Below are positions 1 through 11,150 of a stretch of 64,000 nt of DNA, one piece after another. The stretch is from Catonia carolina (taxonomy: Eukaryota > Arthropoda > Insecta > Hemiptera > Achilidae): positions 23,314,960-23,378,959 of the forward strand of contig JAQMRL010000012.1 in assembly GCA_035578175.1 (NCBI GenBank), read 5' to 3'. The notes beneath the pieces were generated by a model that saw only the letters and a program-made list of their open reading frames with translations, was not told the origin of the DNA and did no database searches. A program made the position numbers and the translations under genes. Position 1 is the first letter of the stretch; each line of letters begins with the position of its first letter.

Positions 1-1740
1 TTGCCCTCATTACAGACTCGTGTTCTGGCAGGTCAGCTGTATAAAGCTTTTAAAAGAATGGGCTCAAAATGCTTTCTCAAGGCAGATTTTTGGAAATGGC
101 ATTATCATATTTAACTTAGAAAAAAGATTTAGTAGATAGTTTATAAAAGTCAAGAAGTATGGATATTCTTATATTTCGTTTGTCCAACAGTCCTAGATGC
201 CAAACTTTGTCAAATGCCTGTTTATTGTCCAAGAACACAGCTGAGCTCAACTGTTTCAATTATAAGCCCTTCTGAATAAAATTGACTAATCTGTAGACTT
301 TTTCTACAGCTGTGTCCCGTTCTCGAAACCCGAACTGACGATCTGCAATAAAATTCTACTCTTTTGTAATAGGATTTAAAAGACTACAAAATTTTCTTAA
401 ATACATTAGAGGTGATTGAAAGCAGATTAATTGACCTGTAGGAGCTCGGTTGCTATGGATCCTAGCCTGGTTTAAGGAATATAAATACCTGAGCAATTTC
501 CACTGAACAGAATAGCATCCAATGCGTATAATAACAGCATTAAATTCGTTTAAATAACATCAACGCTTTTCAAGGCAGTTGTTTTAAAATTTTGCTCGTT
601 ATTAAGTCGTATTCTGGTGCTTTCTTCCGGTTACGATTATTTCTAAAATTGTACTCTCAATATCTGAAGTGCTGAATGGTTTGATGGGTGGAGACACCTG
701 GAAGGACGACTCCAGGTATTCAATAATTTCATCAGTTAATTTTTTATCATGAAGTTCGTTAGGCTCAAAGACTTCCTAGCTACCTAGCAAATATATTCAA
801 TCAGCCTTTTCTGTTAGAAATCTTACCTAGTTTCCGTGTTCATATGAAATGGTGCAACCCTTATCTTTTTTTGTTTCAAAATTTTTTTATCCTTCTAGAT
901 TGAGCAATCTGTTGCACTAGATGGAGAAAGATTAGATAGTCTCTGTTGAAAGAAGGCGTTCTTAATTTCGGAAGCAACTCTTTTAGTCTCCTGTATGCTC
1001 TATTAAACCGTTTTTTATTATCTGGGTGTTTAGTGTTATGCTAAGTGCGTCTCAATCGTCTTTGATCAGCAATTCTTTCTCTGACATTCAGATTAAAAAT
1101 GCTGTCTCGTAGGTTATTTCTTAACTGGTGTTGATTACAGGCTGACTCTTGTATTACGTCATTGAAATTTTCAATGGAATCTTCATTTTCGCTTACCGAT
1201 TTCAGCGAGACATTCAATGTAATTTTGTTTTCTTATATCATTCAAAAATATTGCCAGTCAATATGTATACTAAGTAATGTCGGAGGTGGTTCTTTAACAA
1301 TCAGCCTCGAATTAATTACTGCTACGACATGTGTATGATCTGATGATAATTCTAGATTAGCTTTGAGTTTTGAAGAACATGATTTGTGATAAAGAAAGTC
1401 GAGGACATCGGGTCCCTGGTTTCTAAGGTTATGTAGTCCTCTTGTAGATAATGCGTCCAAGTTATTTTGTCGTACTAGATTATAAAGTGATTGGCCTCCA
1501 GGGGTAGCGAGTCGGGAACCCTCAGTTGATGCTTTGCATTAAATCTATCACCGGCAATAAATCTATTCCCTAAAGAATTAAATAAATAAGTGAATTCAAA
1601 TTCAGCTTCAGTTATCCAATGCCTGGGAGGACAATAATTAAAATTTCCCATCAACGTTTCGTTAGAAAGCTGTACCAACAGCTGAGAGTATTATGCCTCA
1701 ACAAAGTGATGCAGATATTTTTAAAAACTAAAATTCCCTT
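1..1740 (-). mobile_element. Jockey-clade non-LTR retrotransposon relic (endonuclease and RT, 3' part cut by window edge)
   Basis: Read on the minus strand from about 1740 down to 1, conceptual translation recovers a damaged ORF2. The endonuclease part shows CPPRHWITEAEF, then a damaged catalytic block (RFIAGDRFNAKH) and, further on, the DVLDF and ELSSDH blocks that match the C-terminal Asp-His part of APE-type endonucleases. The RT part follows: an RQFGF block near 340, motif A (AVFLDNKQAFDKVWH) near 190-250, and remnants of motif B (ILSP) and LYTADLPEHES near 20-90; the YADD motif would lie beyond the window. Several frameshifts and stops mean it is dead. The block order matches the intact element at 33-37 kb, but the sequence is clearly a different, older family of the same clade. 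Known of the family: ORF2 nicks the target and reverse-transcribes element RNA. The 5' side is bounded by the solo LTR. Confidence 0.85.
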
Positions 1741-2083
1741 CGCACTAAAACGAACAGTATAAAATTATTAAACATATTGTGACAATATCGAAGAAGGCAT
1801 GGTTCGCGAAATTTCTAGTAGGCTTTTTTATTCATAAAATGGTAAAGAGTAGATAATAGAATGAAAAAGTAACAATAGGATACCTATTTATAAAAGGTCT
1901 TTGTTGAACAACTATTTATGAAAAGGTCGGCCGATTACCTGTAACACTTTCTATTTACAATAAGTTCTATTGTTGACTTGTTTACAATAGATTTTTCTAG
2001 CACTCATTTATAAAGGGTTTTTTTGTACTTTATAATTTGTATCGAATTTCGGTGTTTTTCGGGAAGATTCTTTGTACTGCTTG

Positions 2084-2091
2084 TATAAATA
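2084..2091 (+). promoter_or_regulatory. TATA box of the solo LTR
   Basis: TATAAATA lies mid-LTR. A TCAG-like initiator (GGTCAGAGAGTTGG) lies about 25 bp downstream, the usual spacing for arthropod TATA/Inr promoters. Confidence 0.55.
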
Positions 2092-2364
2092 GAACTCCGA
2101 GCGCGGTCAGAGAGTTGGTATTCGTTTGATCTTTGACGAGTGCTTACTACGTGTGTTAGAAGGTAACTCTGTTAGAACAGGTCAACGGGTTTCCGAAGCA
2201 TTGTTATTCAGTCGTATTGTATTTGTGCATATTGTATTCAGTTTATTTGTGAATGTGTATTCTATATAATTGATTGTAAGTAGTGCTAAGTAAGTTATTA
2301 AGTTATTTATTGTATTACTTCAATATAATTAGTTTATTATTTATTTTGTAAATCTTTTAGTTGT

Positions 2365-2370
2365 AATAAA
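2365..2370 (+). terminator. Polyadenylation signal of the solo LTR
   Basis: AATAAA in an AT-rich context about 275 bp downstream of the TATA box and 80 bp before the LTR end, as expected at the R/U5 side. Confidence 0.45.
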
Positions 2371-2453
2371 TACTTGTAATTGTAAGATTTAGTGTATTAA
2401 TTATTTAATAACCTAGATCCCGAAACGGACCTTAGCGATAAGTGTCACAATAT

Positions 2454-3424
2454 TCGTTCTAGATGACATGATAATTTTTCTGGGTACGGTAACCGTGATA
2501 AAAACTTAATATTTTTCATTAAAATAATTTTTTTGACGTAATTTAATGTTTTTCTGGTGATCTGAACAATATTATTGAAAAATATAAAACATCTATAATC
2601 AAATTTACGTTAAACCATCTACATACAGCCTCCCCTCAATAAACAGTACTATCAATGTTTCCACGTGGACTAAAATTGACTATACAAGGGGAAAATTGTT
2701 GTTTAAAATATTGTATGTTTATTATTTATTATACCCAGATCCCGCACGATTAGGTGTTACGATATTATGATAACCTTTGAATTTTATAATTAAAATTTTG
2801 TAAACATTACTTATGTGGTAGCTGTTTTTGTAAACATCTTTCCACTTTGTATACTTTACACTTAGTAAACTTTTAATAAAACTAACATTAAACCAATTTA
2901 AAATTTATGACATGTTTGTTAGTTTATTTTTCTTATCTTATAAAATAATCCTTTTAAAAATATGTCCTTCAAACTTTCTTGAAACACTCAGAAGAAAAAC
3001 TATTTTCTAAAAATAAAAACTACTTTCAATTTATTTTACTACACAAATTCCACCTTCGTCTCATAAAAAACATAAAATTGAAATGGTCAATTTATCTTGA
3101 AGCTATAAATTTAAGAAGTCTATAAAAAATTTAGAAGATACAATGTACTTTACCGCACAGCAAATTGTCGTAAACTAAAAGAAAAACATAAAACCAAGTA
3201 ATACATTTATTGTCCCATAAAAATTGTAGTGTTGAATGGCTTCTTAGACATTATTTTTTTTTATACGAGAGAAAAGGAATTAATACTGCAATAGTTTGTT
3301 AACAGTGCTATAATGTACCCATAATACTTTTATTTAACTTAACTTGTTAGGTTTTTTCAGCTTTTTGTAACATTTACCTCATTATTTAATTCTTAAAAGT
3401 GTTTATTAACAAAAGTGAAAAATT
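2454..3424. other. AT-rich DNA without a recognised gene
   Basis: I see no coding signal on either strand. Around 2715-2765 a short stretch (ACCCAGATCCCGCACGATTAG) resembles the 3' end of the solo LTR, so part of it may be decayed LTR sequence. Confidence 0.4.
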
Positions 3425-3690
3425 ACATAAAATACTAACTCCAGTTGACCGATTTTAATGAAAATGTTCGTCTTGGCTCCGGTAGTGGTACCTAAGTTAT
3501 TTCTAAGTTTTAACTTCGTACACTATTCCGTTCTTTAGATATTTTGCTCACACAGACACAAACATGTCTGTGTCCGTCATACACGTGACCAAAAAACTAT
3601 TTTTTGGTTTGTAAAGTGCTGTATTTCCTGGACAAAATCTATTCCAAAAATTCGTCATGAAAACAATACTTTCCTTCCCTACATACCGGG
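3425..3690 (+). repeat. REP1 fragment (3' part)
   Basis: Carries the 3' half of the REP1 family: GTTGACCGATTTTAATGAAA, the TTCCGTTCTT block, a CACACAGACACA stretch and AAAACAATACTTTCCTTCC. The 5' part is missing. It is followed at about 3686 by CCGGGTCATCAAAAAGGA, which resembles the terminus of a mariner-like element. Confidence 0.7.
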
Positions 3691-3757
3691 TCATCAAAAA
3701 GGATTGCATGGTCCATTTAAAAAATTAGTTTAACTACTGGAGATAGTCATAATTTTT

Positions 3758-4687
3758 ACTTTCTCTTGCCTATATGAATATATAGGGAGGAAATTATTGT
3801 TTTCATGTCGATTTTTCAAAATCGAGTTTTCACCGGATCTACACGTTTTCAGACCCCCTGAACCCAAAAAACATGTTTTTTAGCGATTGGTCTGTGTGTG
3901 TGTGTGTACAAAATATCTCAAGAACGAAACATCGTATGAACTTGAAACTTGAAACTTAAGTTACGTACTACTACCGGACCCGACACGAACATTTTAATCA
4001 AAATCGGTCAACCGGAAGTAGTAGTTTATTTGTGTAATTTTGTACTTTTATGCGATTTTCTGAAAAACTGGTCCTACGATTTTTTTAAAAATCGCTTCAT
4101 TTACTTAAGTTTTTATGCTCTACAAGATAAGGTAAGCGCCATGTTTGCTGAAAGTCTTGGTGAGGCTGTTTTCACGTAAAAATATTTTTCTTTTAAGATT
4201 GCGGCTTTATTATGCATTTTACTGCAAAAATGTATATAATTAAAGTTGTAGAGAATTTAAAATTCTACAACTTTTATTTCAAATATTTTTTTGTATAACG
4301 CTTAGTTTAGCGGTAATCAGCAATTTTTTGTTTTTTTCTCACGAAATAGTGTGAAAAATCGACCTTTTTAAGATTTCGGCCTTAGTATGAATTTTACGAT
4401 AAAAGTGTATATAATAAAATTTACAGGAAATTAAAAGTTCTACTACTTTTATTTAATGCATTTTTTGTACAGTTTCTAGTTTAGCGTGAAAGAGCAATTT
4501 TCCGTATTTTGAAGCCAAACTGAGGTCGATTTTCATTTTGCGTCTTTCATATATGATTAAAATTAGTTTATGTTTATGGAGGTTAGTTTTTTGTTTACCT
4601 TATTTCTAATGTTTTATTACTAATGTTAGGTTTATTGTTAATTATTTGCATTGGCAAGAGAAAGTTGTGTGAGTGTTTCACATCAGA
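3758..4687 (-). repeat. REP1 full-length copy
   Basis: Bounded by ACTTTCTCTTGCC (3758-3770) and GGCAAGAGAAAGT (4653-4665), a perfect 13-bp inverted repeat, plus the GTGTGAGTGTTTCACA hairpin (to about 4687) that marks the 5' side in other copies. Inside are the family landmarks: a (GT)n stretch at 3892-3906, TCAAGAACGAAACATCG, and several TTTTATTTCAA/CTACAACTTTTA blocks. It includes a 76-codon reading frame at 3949-4179 that partly recurs in other copies; I do not regard it as a demonstrated gene. The family has no recognised transposase and is presumably non-autonomous. Confidence 0.8.
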
Positions 4688-4732
4688 TTTTTTTTTTGTC
4701 GTAAAGAGAAAATATTAACATTTTTTCATACC

Positions 4733-5955
4733 TTATAAAGTTTCTATAAGACCACATTTGGTTGCTCTGCACTCATCTAAACGATGGTGTCGACCTCTGT
4801 CTAGCTGCGCTGTGTGATAACGAGCGTGACCAAAGCAACAGCAGTAGCAACGTTGTCGTAAATGATTCACATTTCGAATCTTCTTACTATAGACACGGTT
4901 TTTAACATAACCCCCAGAAGAAAAATCAAGTGGGGTTAAATTTGGACCCTCGGAGGCCAAAGTACCGGACCGACCCTACCGATTCATCGGTCAGGGATCT
5001 TATCATTGAGGGCGTAGCGCACTGGAACACTTAAATGAGGAGGCCTTGTTGCCAAATTATGTTATCGTTTTTTTCCACTTAAATATTTGTTTAACTTGGG
5101 GAAAACCATACTATTCTGACATATCTAAATAAGCATTTCCTGTTATTGTGCGATCAGAAAACAGTATGTATGGTTCAACCACTCTGTCCTGCATTAACCC
5201 GCATCAAACGTTCACTTTTGGGGAATCTCGGAACAGTTTATTTGGTTGTTGAAACCCCCAGATTCTACAGTTCTTTCGATTTACTGCACCATTCACGTGA
5301 ATTGTTGCTTCGTCTGTGAACAAAACTCTTTTCAAATAAATATCTACATCATCATCAATCTTATTACGGATTTCAACTGCAAACGCAACACGTTTAGGAC
5401 GGTCATTCGGTTTAATTTCATGCAACATTTGGATTTCATAAACATGCGAACGTAAGCGTTTGTGTAGATTATTTTGAATTGTAGTTTTAGGGATCCCTAA
5501 CTGTAAATTATGCCTAGTTATTAATTTCTTCGGACTCCGCAAGCAACTTTGCCGTATACGTTCAACGTTTACCTTGTTTGTTTTCGACCGACCGGGAGAC
5601 TTTTATCGTGTCTACAGTCCTATGTTTGTACAACCGATTTTTATTCTGGTCGTGTAAGATGGAGCCTTGTTATAAACATGCCGGAAATGCCGTTGAACAC
5701 TGGTCATAGATTTTAAATCTACTAACTACAACACACCTTCTCATGGATTAATGCCTTCTCTTGAATAGTCGCCATTGCACTTACTGCCTGCAACACGGAA
5801 CTGTCCGTCACTGCGTATCGTCTGAAGGTGACGACTGCGGTAGGCCTACAGTTGTTACCAACAAAAAACCTTTAATACATATATCTGCCCATAACAGACA
5901 GGTGGAGTGTCAAATTATTTACCTCAATCTATTCGTTGCAGGGCTAAAATAAATA
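4733..5955 (-). pseudogene. Mariner/Tc1-like transposase of the insect DUF4817 type, broken
   Basis: Minus-strand translation gives, in order: an N-terminal MATIQEKALIHEK-like start near 5775, a helix-turn-helix region (NVERIRQSCLRSPKK near 5510-5560; LGIPKTTIQ), the KPNDRPKRVAFA block, the catalytic-core block RVLFTDEATIHVNG with NRKNCRIWG (5204-5542), and the C-terminal NLTPLDFSSGGYVKNRVY block (4733-4960), which corresponds to the family's DLTPLDFFLWGYVK. Known of the family: cut-and-paste transposase with an RNase-H-like DDE/D core. Several frameshifts, plus loss of sequence between 4960 and 5200, make it non-functional. The same C-terminal block appears better preserved in the foldback at 40.1 kb. 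Confidence 0.85.
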
Positions 5956-6273
5956 GTTCTATTTCTTATCACATGGTCAGCCAATTAAATAACTGAATCA
6001 TTTAAGAACAGAAGAGGTAAAAGCGTAAAATACAATAGTCAGAGTTATCTACTCTGAAAGTAATGAATTTCATTATACAGCCAGACCCTGTGGTGAATGA
6101 AGTGAAGGTGTCATTTGCTTAGCGGAAAATTTGATGTGCTTTTCAGATGGCCCGGAATGTTGATAAGCGTCCTTTTCCAATCAGTGAGTAAGGCAATTGT
6201 AAACCACCTCACTTCTCGTTTTACTTAGTAAAACCTTTACAGGTTCAAACTAGCCTACTTGGCTGATGACCTA

Positions 6274-6278
<5 letters not shown>
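5885..6278 (-). repeat. REP2 copy (TCATCAGCC repeat)
   Basis: Read on the minus strand it starts TTTAGGTCATCAGCC, then TTTACTAAGTAAAACGAGAA and a GTGAGGTGGTTTAC block, and ends near the sequence complementary to CATAACAGACAGGTGGAGTG. Homologous copies are at 12838-13205 (+), 14661-14853 (+), 37981-38325 (+), 52370-52505 (-) and a stub at 54648-54675. The class is unknown; length and dispersion suggest a SINE or MITE, but no target duplication was identified. Confidence 0.7.

Positions 6279-6280
<2 letters not shown>

Positions 6281-6309
<29 letters not shown>
6281..6309. repeat. (TA)n microsatellite
   Basis: About 29 bp of alternating TA immediately after the REP2 copy. Confidence 0.85.
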
Positions 6310-6312
<3 letters not shown>

Positions 6313-6315
6313 GAT

Positions 6316-6780
6316 AGATGATTGATGTTTCTTATGAGTTTCTTATGTGACTGACAGGTGTTGAATGGGCGTAATAATGACATCAACAAGGTAGATGTAA
6401 TTTTCTTATATTAACTTATATATATAAGCAACACTTTTCATACACTTTTATTCTATAACACTACAACTTTAAATTGAGTAACTTGAGTAATTGGTAACTT
6501 TAAATTGAGGTTTTTTATTAAAAACTATAATTAATTGATAAAATTCGTTTTTTTCTTGACAATTAATCGTATATATACATATATTTTGTTTACCGTAGTT
6601 TTTAACTGTAGTTTTTTAATGGATGCAACCTTTCTGGTGATAGGGCAAGAAAAGGTAAAAAATTGGACCTTACATATCTCAGAAGATCATGAAAATTACA
6701 TCTACCTTGTTGATGTCATTATTACGCCCATTCAACACCTGTCAGTCACATAAGAAACTCATAAGAAACATCAATCATCT
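6316..6780. mobile_element. MITE with perfect 90-bp terminal inverted repeats
   Basis: 6316-6405 and 6691-6780 are exact reverse complements of each other over 90 bp (ends AGATGATTGATG / CATCAATCATCT), around a 285-bp AT-rich spacer. No transposase reading frame is present; the 72-codon frame at 6535-6753 runs across the right arm and has no recognisable motif. Perfect arms suggest a recent insertion or gene conversion. No clear target duplication is visible, so the superfamily is not assigned. Confidence 0.7.
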
Positions 6781-6849
6781 TACGCTGACTACGAAGAACC
6801 ACAACCCGAAGACAAGAAGGTTGAATTCATTACAAGTGAATGAAGTTAT

Positions 6850-7045
6850 TTAAAATCTATAAATTTTATTTTAGGAATTTTTCTACAAAGTTTAGTTTAC
6901 CGTCATTTTTTTGTATTTTTAAGTCAAACGTTGTTTGATTTCATATAGCGTTATTCACTCATGATTATATATATAGGTTATATTGTTCATTAGTTACATT
7001 GGCAAGAGAAAGTTGTGTCTTTTTACACTAGGTTTTTGTACTTTA
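6850..7045 (-). repeat. REP1 fragment (5' part)
   Basis: Contains GGCAAGAGAAAGT at 7011-7023 preceded by the REP1 5' region (TTCACTCATGATTA, TATATTGTTCATTAG); the remaining ~700 bp of the family is absent. Confidence 0.7.
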
Positions 7046-9479
7046 AAAAAAATCAGTTACGGTAGCCTGCTATCCCAAGGAAATAATTTGTAAAAACAGA
7101 GTTGAAATTCTGGTCGAGAAATTTGTTTACCCTCACCACAGTTTCTTATTTTAAAATATAGACACTATTTACGGGAGAAAGTGATAAAAATAATTTTGAA
7201 GCAAATAAAATCATAAGAGGAAATGAATACAACGGAATATATTACAGGAAAAATAACTAGCCAAATTGCAACATCAAGTAAACACGTTGTAGAATATAAA
7301 ACGAACGAAAAGGAAATTTCATTACCCATTTTCTCCTCGAGTTTTAAGTTAGGCTAAATAATCGAGTATAACATTTTGAGAGCAAAGTCAGCAAAGGAAG
7401 TGAAATAGAATGAGATGAAAAATACGGAAGGATGAAGAAGGATGTAAAATGTGTCTTTAAGAATGAGGATTTGGGTTGAGGATTCAAGATAAGATGAGGA
7501 AGCGTATAAAACAAACGAGATGTTGTGACAAAATACTGAATAAAATGCGTTAAGTAATCCTTTTCAATAGTAATAATAGTGTTAAAATTAGCCGGCGCTA
7601 AATCTTATAAACATTTTCCTAAGAGAACTTTTACTCCCTTCTCCTTTTTTTATTTTCCGACAGATCATTTACAATTGTTATTTAATTTTAATATTTTCCT
7701 TTCTCCCGATTCATGTACTAAAACTAAATAAAGAGAAAGTATTGCGACGGAACAAACTTTTCTATGAGTGGGTAAAAATGTTCCCGAAATCTGTAAATAT
7801 AAAATTTTATTTATATTTTGTTTTGGTAAACCAAAACAACTACATTTGACAAATATAACAAATACACTTGACAACCGCCTAAACTGGAGAAAGCCTAGGC
7901 TCATTCGGGATCTGGGTAAAATAAAACAAGCTTATAAAAATTATTTATTGACACAATTAAAAACTACAATTAATTGATAAACTTAGTTTACTAACAAGTT
8001 ACAATCGAGTTACTTAGTACTTAAATTAATTATAAAAATGTAAAGCGTAAATTTGCATAAACGTAGTTAACCTTTGTGCGATGAATAGGTTTCAAAATAA
8101 TTACTCTTCTAATACTAATCATGAGATCGCGTCAATAGACTTGGTTTTTCTTATCTATCTTTTATCCAAGAAATTAAAAATTTTTAAGAGATGTTAAGAA
8201 AACTTTGAGAGATGTTTTAATAAAGAACATAAAACTTAATTTTTTACCCCAGTTACAGCGAATTTACAAAAAATCTGTTGTAATTTATGCAAAATCACAC
8301 GTTTGTTTTTTTTGTCAAAATTTGGCAATAAATTATTTTTATTTTTATTTGTTCTAGTCTGGTATTATAGAAAAACGTCTAGCAAAAATTTGATGTATCG
8401 AACGCCTTAAGATATTGAATCTAAAAAAATAAGATAGTCGCTTACGATACTATTCAGCTATTGTCTGTGGTAAAAGGAAGGCGGAAAACCCTGCTCTCTT
8501 TGAGCTGATGTCATTGACCCATTCCTACAGTTATTTTTATGACATATATTATTATATGAATGCACGAAATTTTATGAACACTTGCAAATATATAAAACAA
8601 TGAAAAAGATAACGTAGAACATTTTAATTGGAAGGGGAACAAATGTCTGAAAGTTGCCTATTCTACGAATCTCAGACGGTTTATACTCTTTTCAGGTCAT
8701 TTTTAATTTAACCGGCGTTGATAAAAAGAATATACGAGTTGAACTCGTAGTTGAACAAAATACCTACCGGTACCATTCAAGCTTTCAAAGACATTTATAA
8801 CTCAATTTTAGATCAGCTACGTTCCTTAAGGTGAGTTGGGATATATTGGTATCCTGTTAGAATGGTATCCTTTGTTAGCGTAATGGAAGGTAATCCAATA
8901 ATGAGATACTTAGTAGGTAGATGGTCATAAAAGTTTGTACAACTCTTTTTGATAAATTACCGACGCTTGAGTAATTTATGACAGTAGTGTAATAAAAGGT
9001 AATAAAACTACCCTATTTACCCATCGTCTACCTGCCACATGAAGAATGGTACACTCTTTTCATATATCAGGTAGATTTCTGAGAAAGAAAGGAATAACTT
9101 TTAATATTGAAACCTATCTAGCCTAACCTAGCCGATAACCGTAGTACATTTTATAAAACATTTCAGTCAGTCACTGCTATATACACAATTTAGTTATAAC
9201 ATTGAAATAGAATTTTAGAACTACTGCAGTATTGTACAAACAAAGCCAGTTCTTCCTCCTATTACCAATATTTGTAAATCCTAAGAAAATTTTCAATTAG
9301 AATAGTGTATTATTACTTGGAGAAATAATTCAGTCACCCATTAACGAAAATAGCACTGTTTCAAGTAAAACCAAAATCTGGCCTCTCTTACTAACGTAAA
9401 AAATTAAACGAATCATCTACAAAAATCTTTAGTAAACAATATAAAATGATAATCAATATCTGTACAACTTACAAAATTC
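7046..9479. other. AT-rich DNA without a recognised gene
   Basis: No domain-like translation on either strand. At about 7860-8010, the minus strand carries ACCCAGATCCCGAATGAG with AT-rich flanks resembling the solo-LTR 3' end at 2.4 kb, so an LTR fragment is possible. The overlapping short frames at 7665-7977 have no recognisable motifs. Confidence 0.35.
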
Positions 9480-10145
9480 AGGAAATTACTAATTGACGCT
9501 CCGCAGAAGAAAATGCTTGAATAAAAAGTTGTAGAGTTTTTAATTCTCCATAACTTTATATTGGTACTTGTATCATAGCGTATAGAAGAGACTCTTCTAT
9601 ACGCTATGCAAGCATATGATTTTTATGATTTTTAATGATTTTTATCATTTTCCTAACAATGCATACAAAGGCCGCAATATTAAAAAATTCCATTTTCTTT
9701 TACCGATTTTGATGAAAGAACTACAGAAAATCACTAATTGACGGTAAATAATTGACGGCGTTGTACAAAAATATGTTGAAATCTAAGTTGTATGTTTTTA
9801 ATTTCTCTACAACATTCATTACATACGTGTTTGCTCTAAAAGTATATTAAGGCTGTAATCTTAAAGAAAAATACTTTTTTTACTATTTTCCCCAAAAATT
9901 TCACAAATATGGCGCTTACCTTATTGAGCATAAAAAAATGTAGCATAAATAATAGGATTTAAAAAAATGTAGGAGCTAGTTTTGAGAAAAACGCAAGAAA
10001 GTGAAAAATTGTACGATAAATTAATACTTTCGTTTGACTGATTATGATGAAAATGTTCATTCGCGGTAGTGGTATCTACCAAAATTAAGTTCAGTTTCAA
10101 CTTTGCACGCTATTCCGTTCTTAAATATATTTTTTCACGCGCGCG

Positions 10146-10198
<53 letters not shown>

Positions 10199-10251
10199 TA
10201 ATTGCTACAAAAAATATGTGTTTGGGTTCAGGGAGCCTGAAAACGTGTATA

Positions 10252-10282
<31 letters not shown>

Positions 10283-10285
10283 TCG
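9480..10285 (+). repeat. REP1 copy, 5' truncated
   Basis: Shares REP1 blocks (GACGCTCCGCAGAAGAAAATG, AAAATATGTTGAAATCTAAG, GGCGCTTACCTTATTGAGCA, ATGATGAAAATGTTC) and ends near the GGTTCAGGGAGCCTGAAAAC block. It contains a perfect 35-bp hairpin (9574-9608), a (CA)n run at about 10138-10193 and a (TA)n run at 10259-10280. Confidence 0.75.
10138..10193. repeat. (CA)n microsatellite inside REP1
   Basis: CG-interrupted then pure CA dinucleotides. Every REP1 copy that reaches this position has a CA/GT run, at very different lengths. Confidence 0.9.
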
Positions 10286-10332
10286 CGTCGGTACATTTTT
10301 ATCATTTTCCTAACAATCTGGAGTCTGAGCGT

Positions 10333-10362
10333 AATTTGGCGTCCGTATACGGACGCCAAATT
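10333..10362. repeat. Perfect 30-bp palindrome
   Basis: A 15+15 bp perfect palindrome with half-site AATTTGGCGTCCGTA and no spacer. Related GGACGC-GAAATT sequence occurs near 16120-16135. The function is unknown. Confidence 0.6.
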
Positions 10363-11150
10363 GTAATCCTTAATAAAAACTTAATAAAAATTTATTGTGA
10401 CATTGTTTTCGGACGTAATTTTTTTAGCTAGTAGTTTCGGGCAACTATATTTATTTTTTGAGAATTGTATTGTTAACCAAAGAGACACAAAAAAATAAAT
10501 ACATTTTTGTACCGGATGCGAAATTGCGGTGTTTTGAAACTATTTTAAACACCGCACCTTGGAGCGTTTCTTACCAGAGCGCTCTAGCATCACCCCTATG
10601 TAAAAATATACGTATATTGTGTATATTTTCACAGAGATGTCAGTTTCTCATCTGCTATCAATTTCGCGTCCATCGATTAAGAAAATAGATAAAACAAGTT
10701 ATAAATAAATATTGTATTGTGTTAAGAAAAAAGGTTTAAAACAGTAATAAAAACAAATTTTTATTAATGATCGAATTATATTATTATTCGGCAAATTATT
10801 TGATATACGTAATATAATTAAATTAAAAATAATTAAATATTTTTTGATAGGAAAAAAATCTCTTTTCCGATAGACGATTTTTTTGGGTTGACAAACTATC
10901 CTGGAAGGAAACCGGTGCTGCGCATTGTATTGTCAGGATTAAATTATTGTTATGGCTGGCAGATAGCTTTCTAAACGCATTGTACACACAAGGCCATTTT
11001 GAAGAGTTGTTCTCCGCCGTTCTTTCGCCTTCCTTTAATGAGTCCATCGCGCGCCCCTTTGGTTTCTTTTTTCAAATTAGGCATAAACCTACTATCAACG
11101 ATTCCGTGAACAAATCCTTTAGTAATTTGTTTACGTCGTTCGTTTAGTAA
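10363..11150. other. AT-rich DNA without a recognised gene
   Basis: Several frames of 65-76 codons occur but overlap each other on both strands and show no motif. Nothing supportable. Confidence 0.3.

Larger units (their letters stand above)
1778..2449 (+). mobile_element. Solo LTR of an LTR retrotransposon
   Basis: A 672-bp segment begins TGTGACA and ends TGTCACA, so it has the TG...CA ends and a 7-bp terminal inverted repeat expected of an LTR. It is flanked by the same 4 bp, ATAT, at 1774-1777 and 2450-2453; a 4-bp duplication is common for Ty3/Gypsy-type elements. It contains a TATA box at 2084-2091 and an AATAAA at 2365-2370 in the same orientation, giving a U3-R-U5 layout. No internal coding region or second LTR follows, so it is best read as a solo LTR left by recombination. 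Its 3' end (GATCCCGAAACGGACC) has relatives near 2740, 7900 and 61690. The family assignment is inference. Confidence 0.7.

Noticed and set aside
10069..10431. 120-codon frame with a poly-His/Thr run
   Set aside because: It is a REP1 copy read through its CA microsatellite and a TA run.
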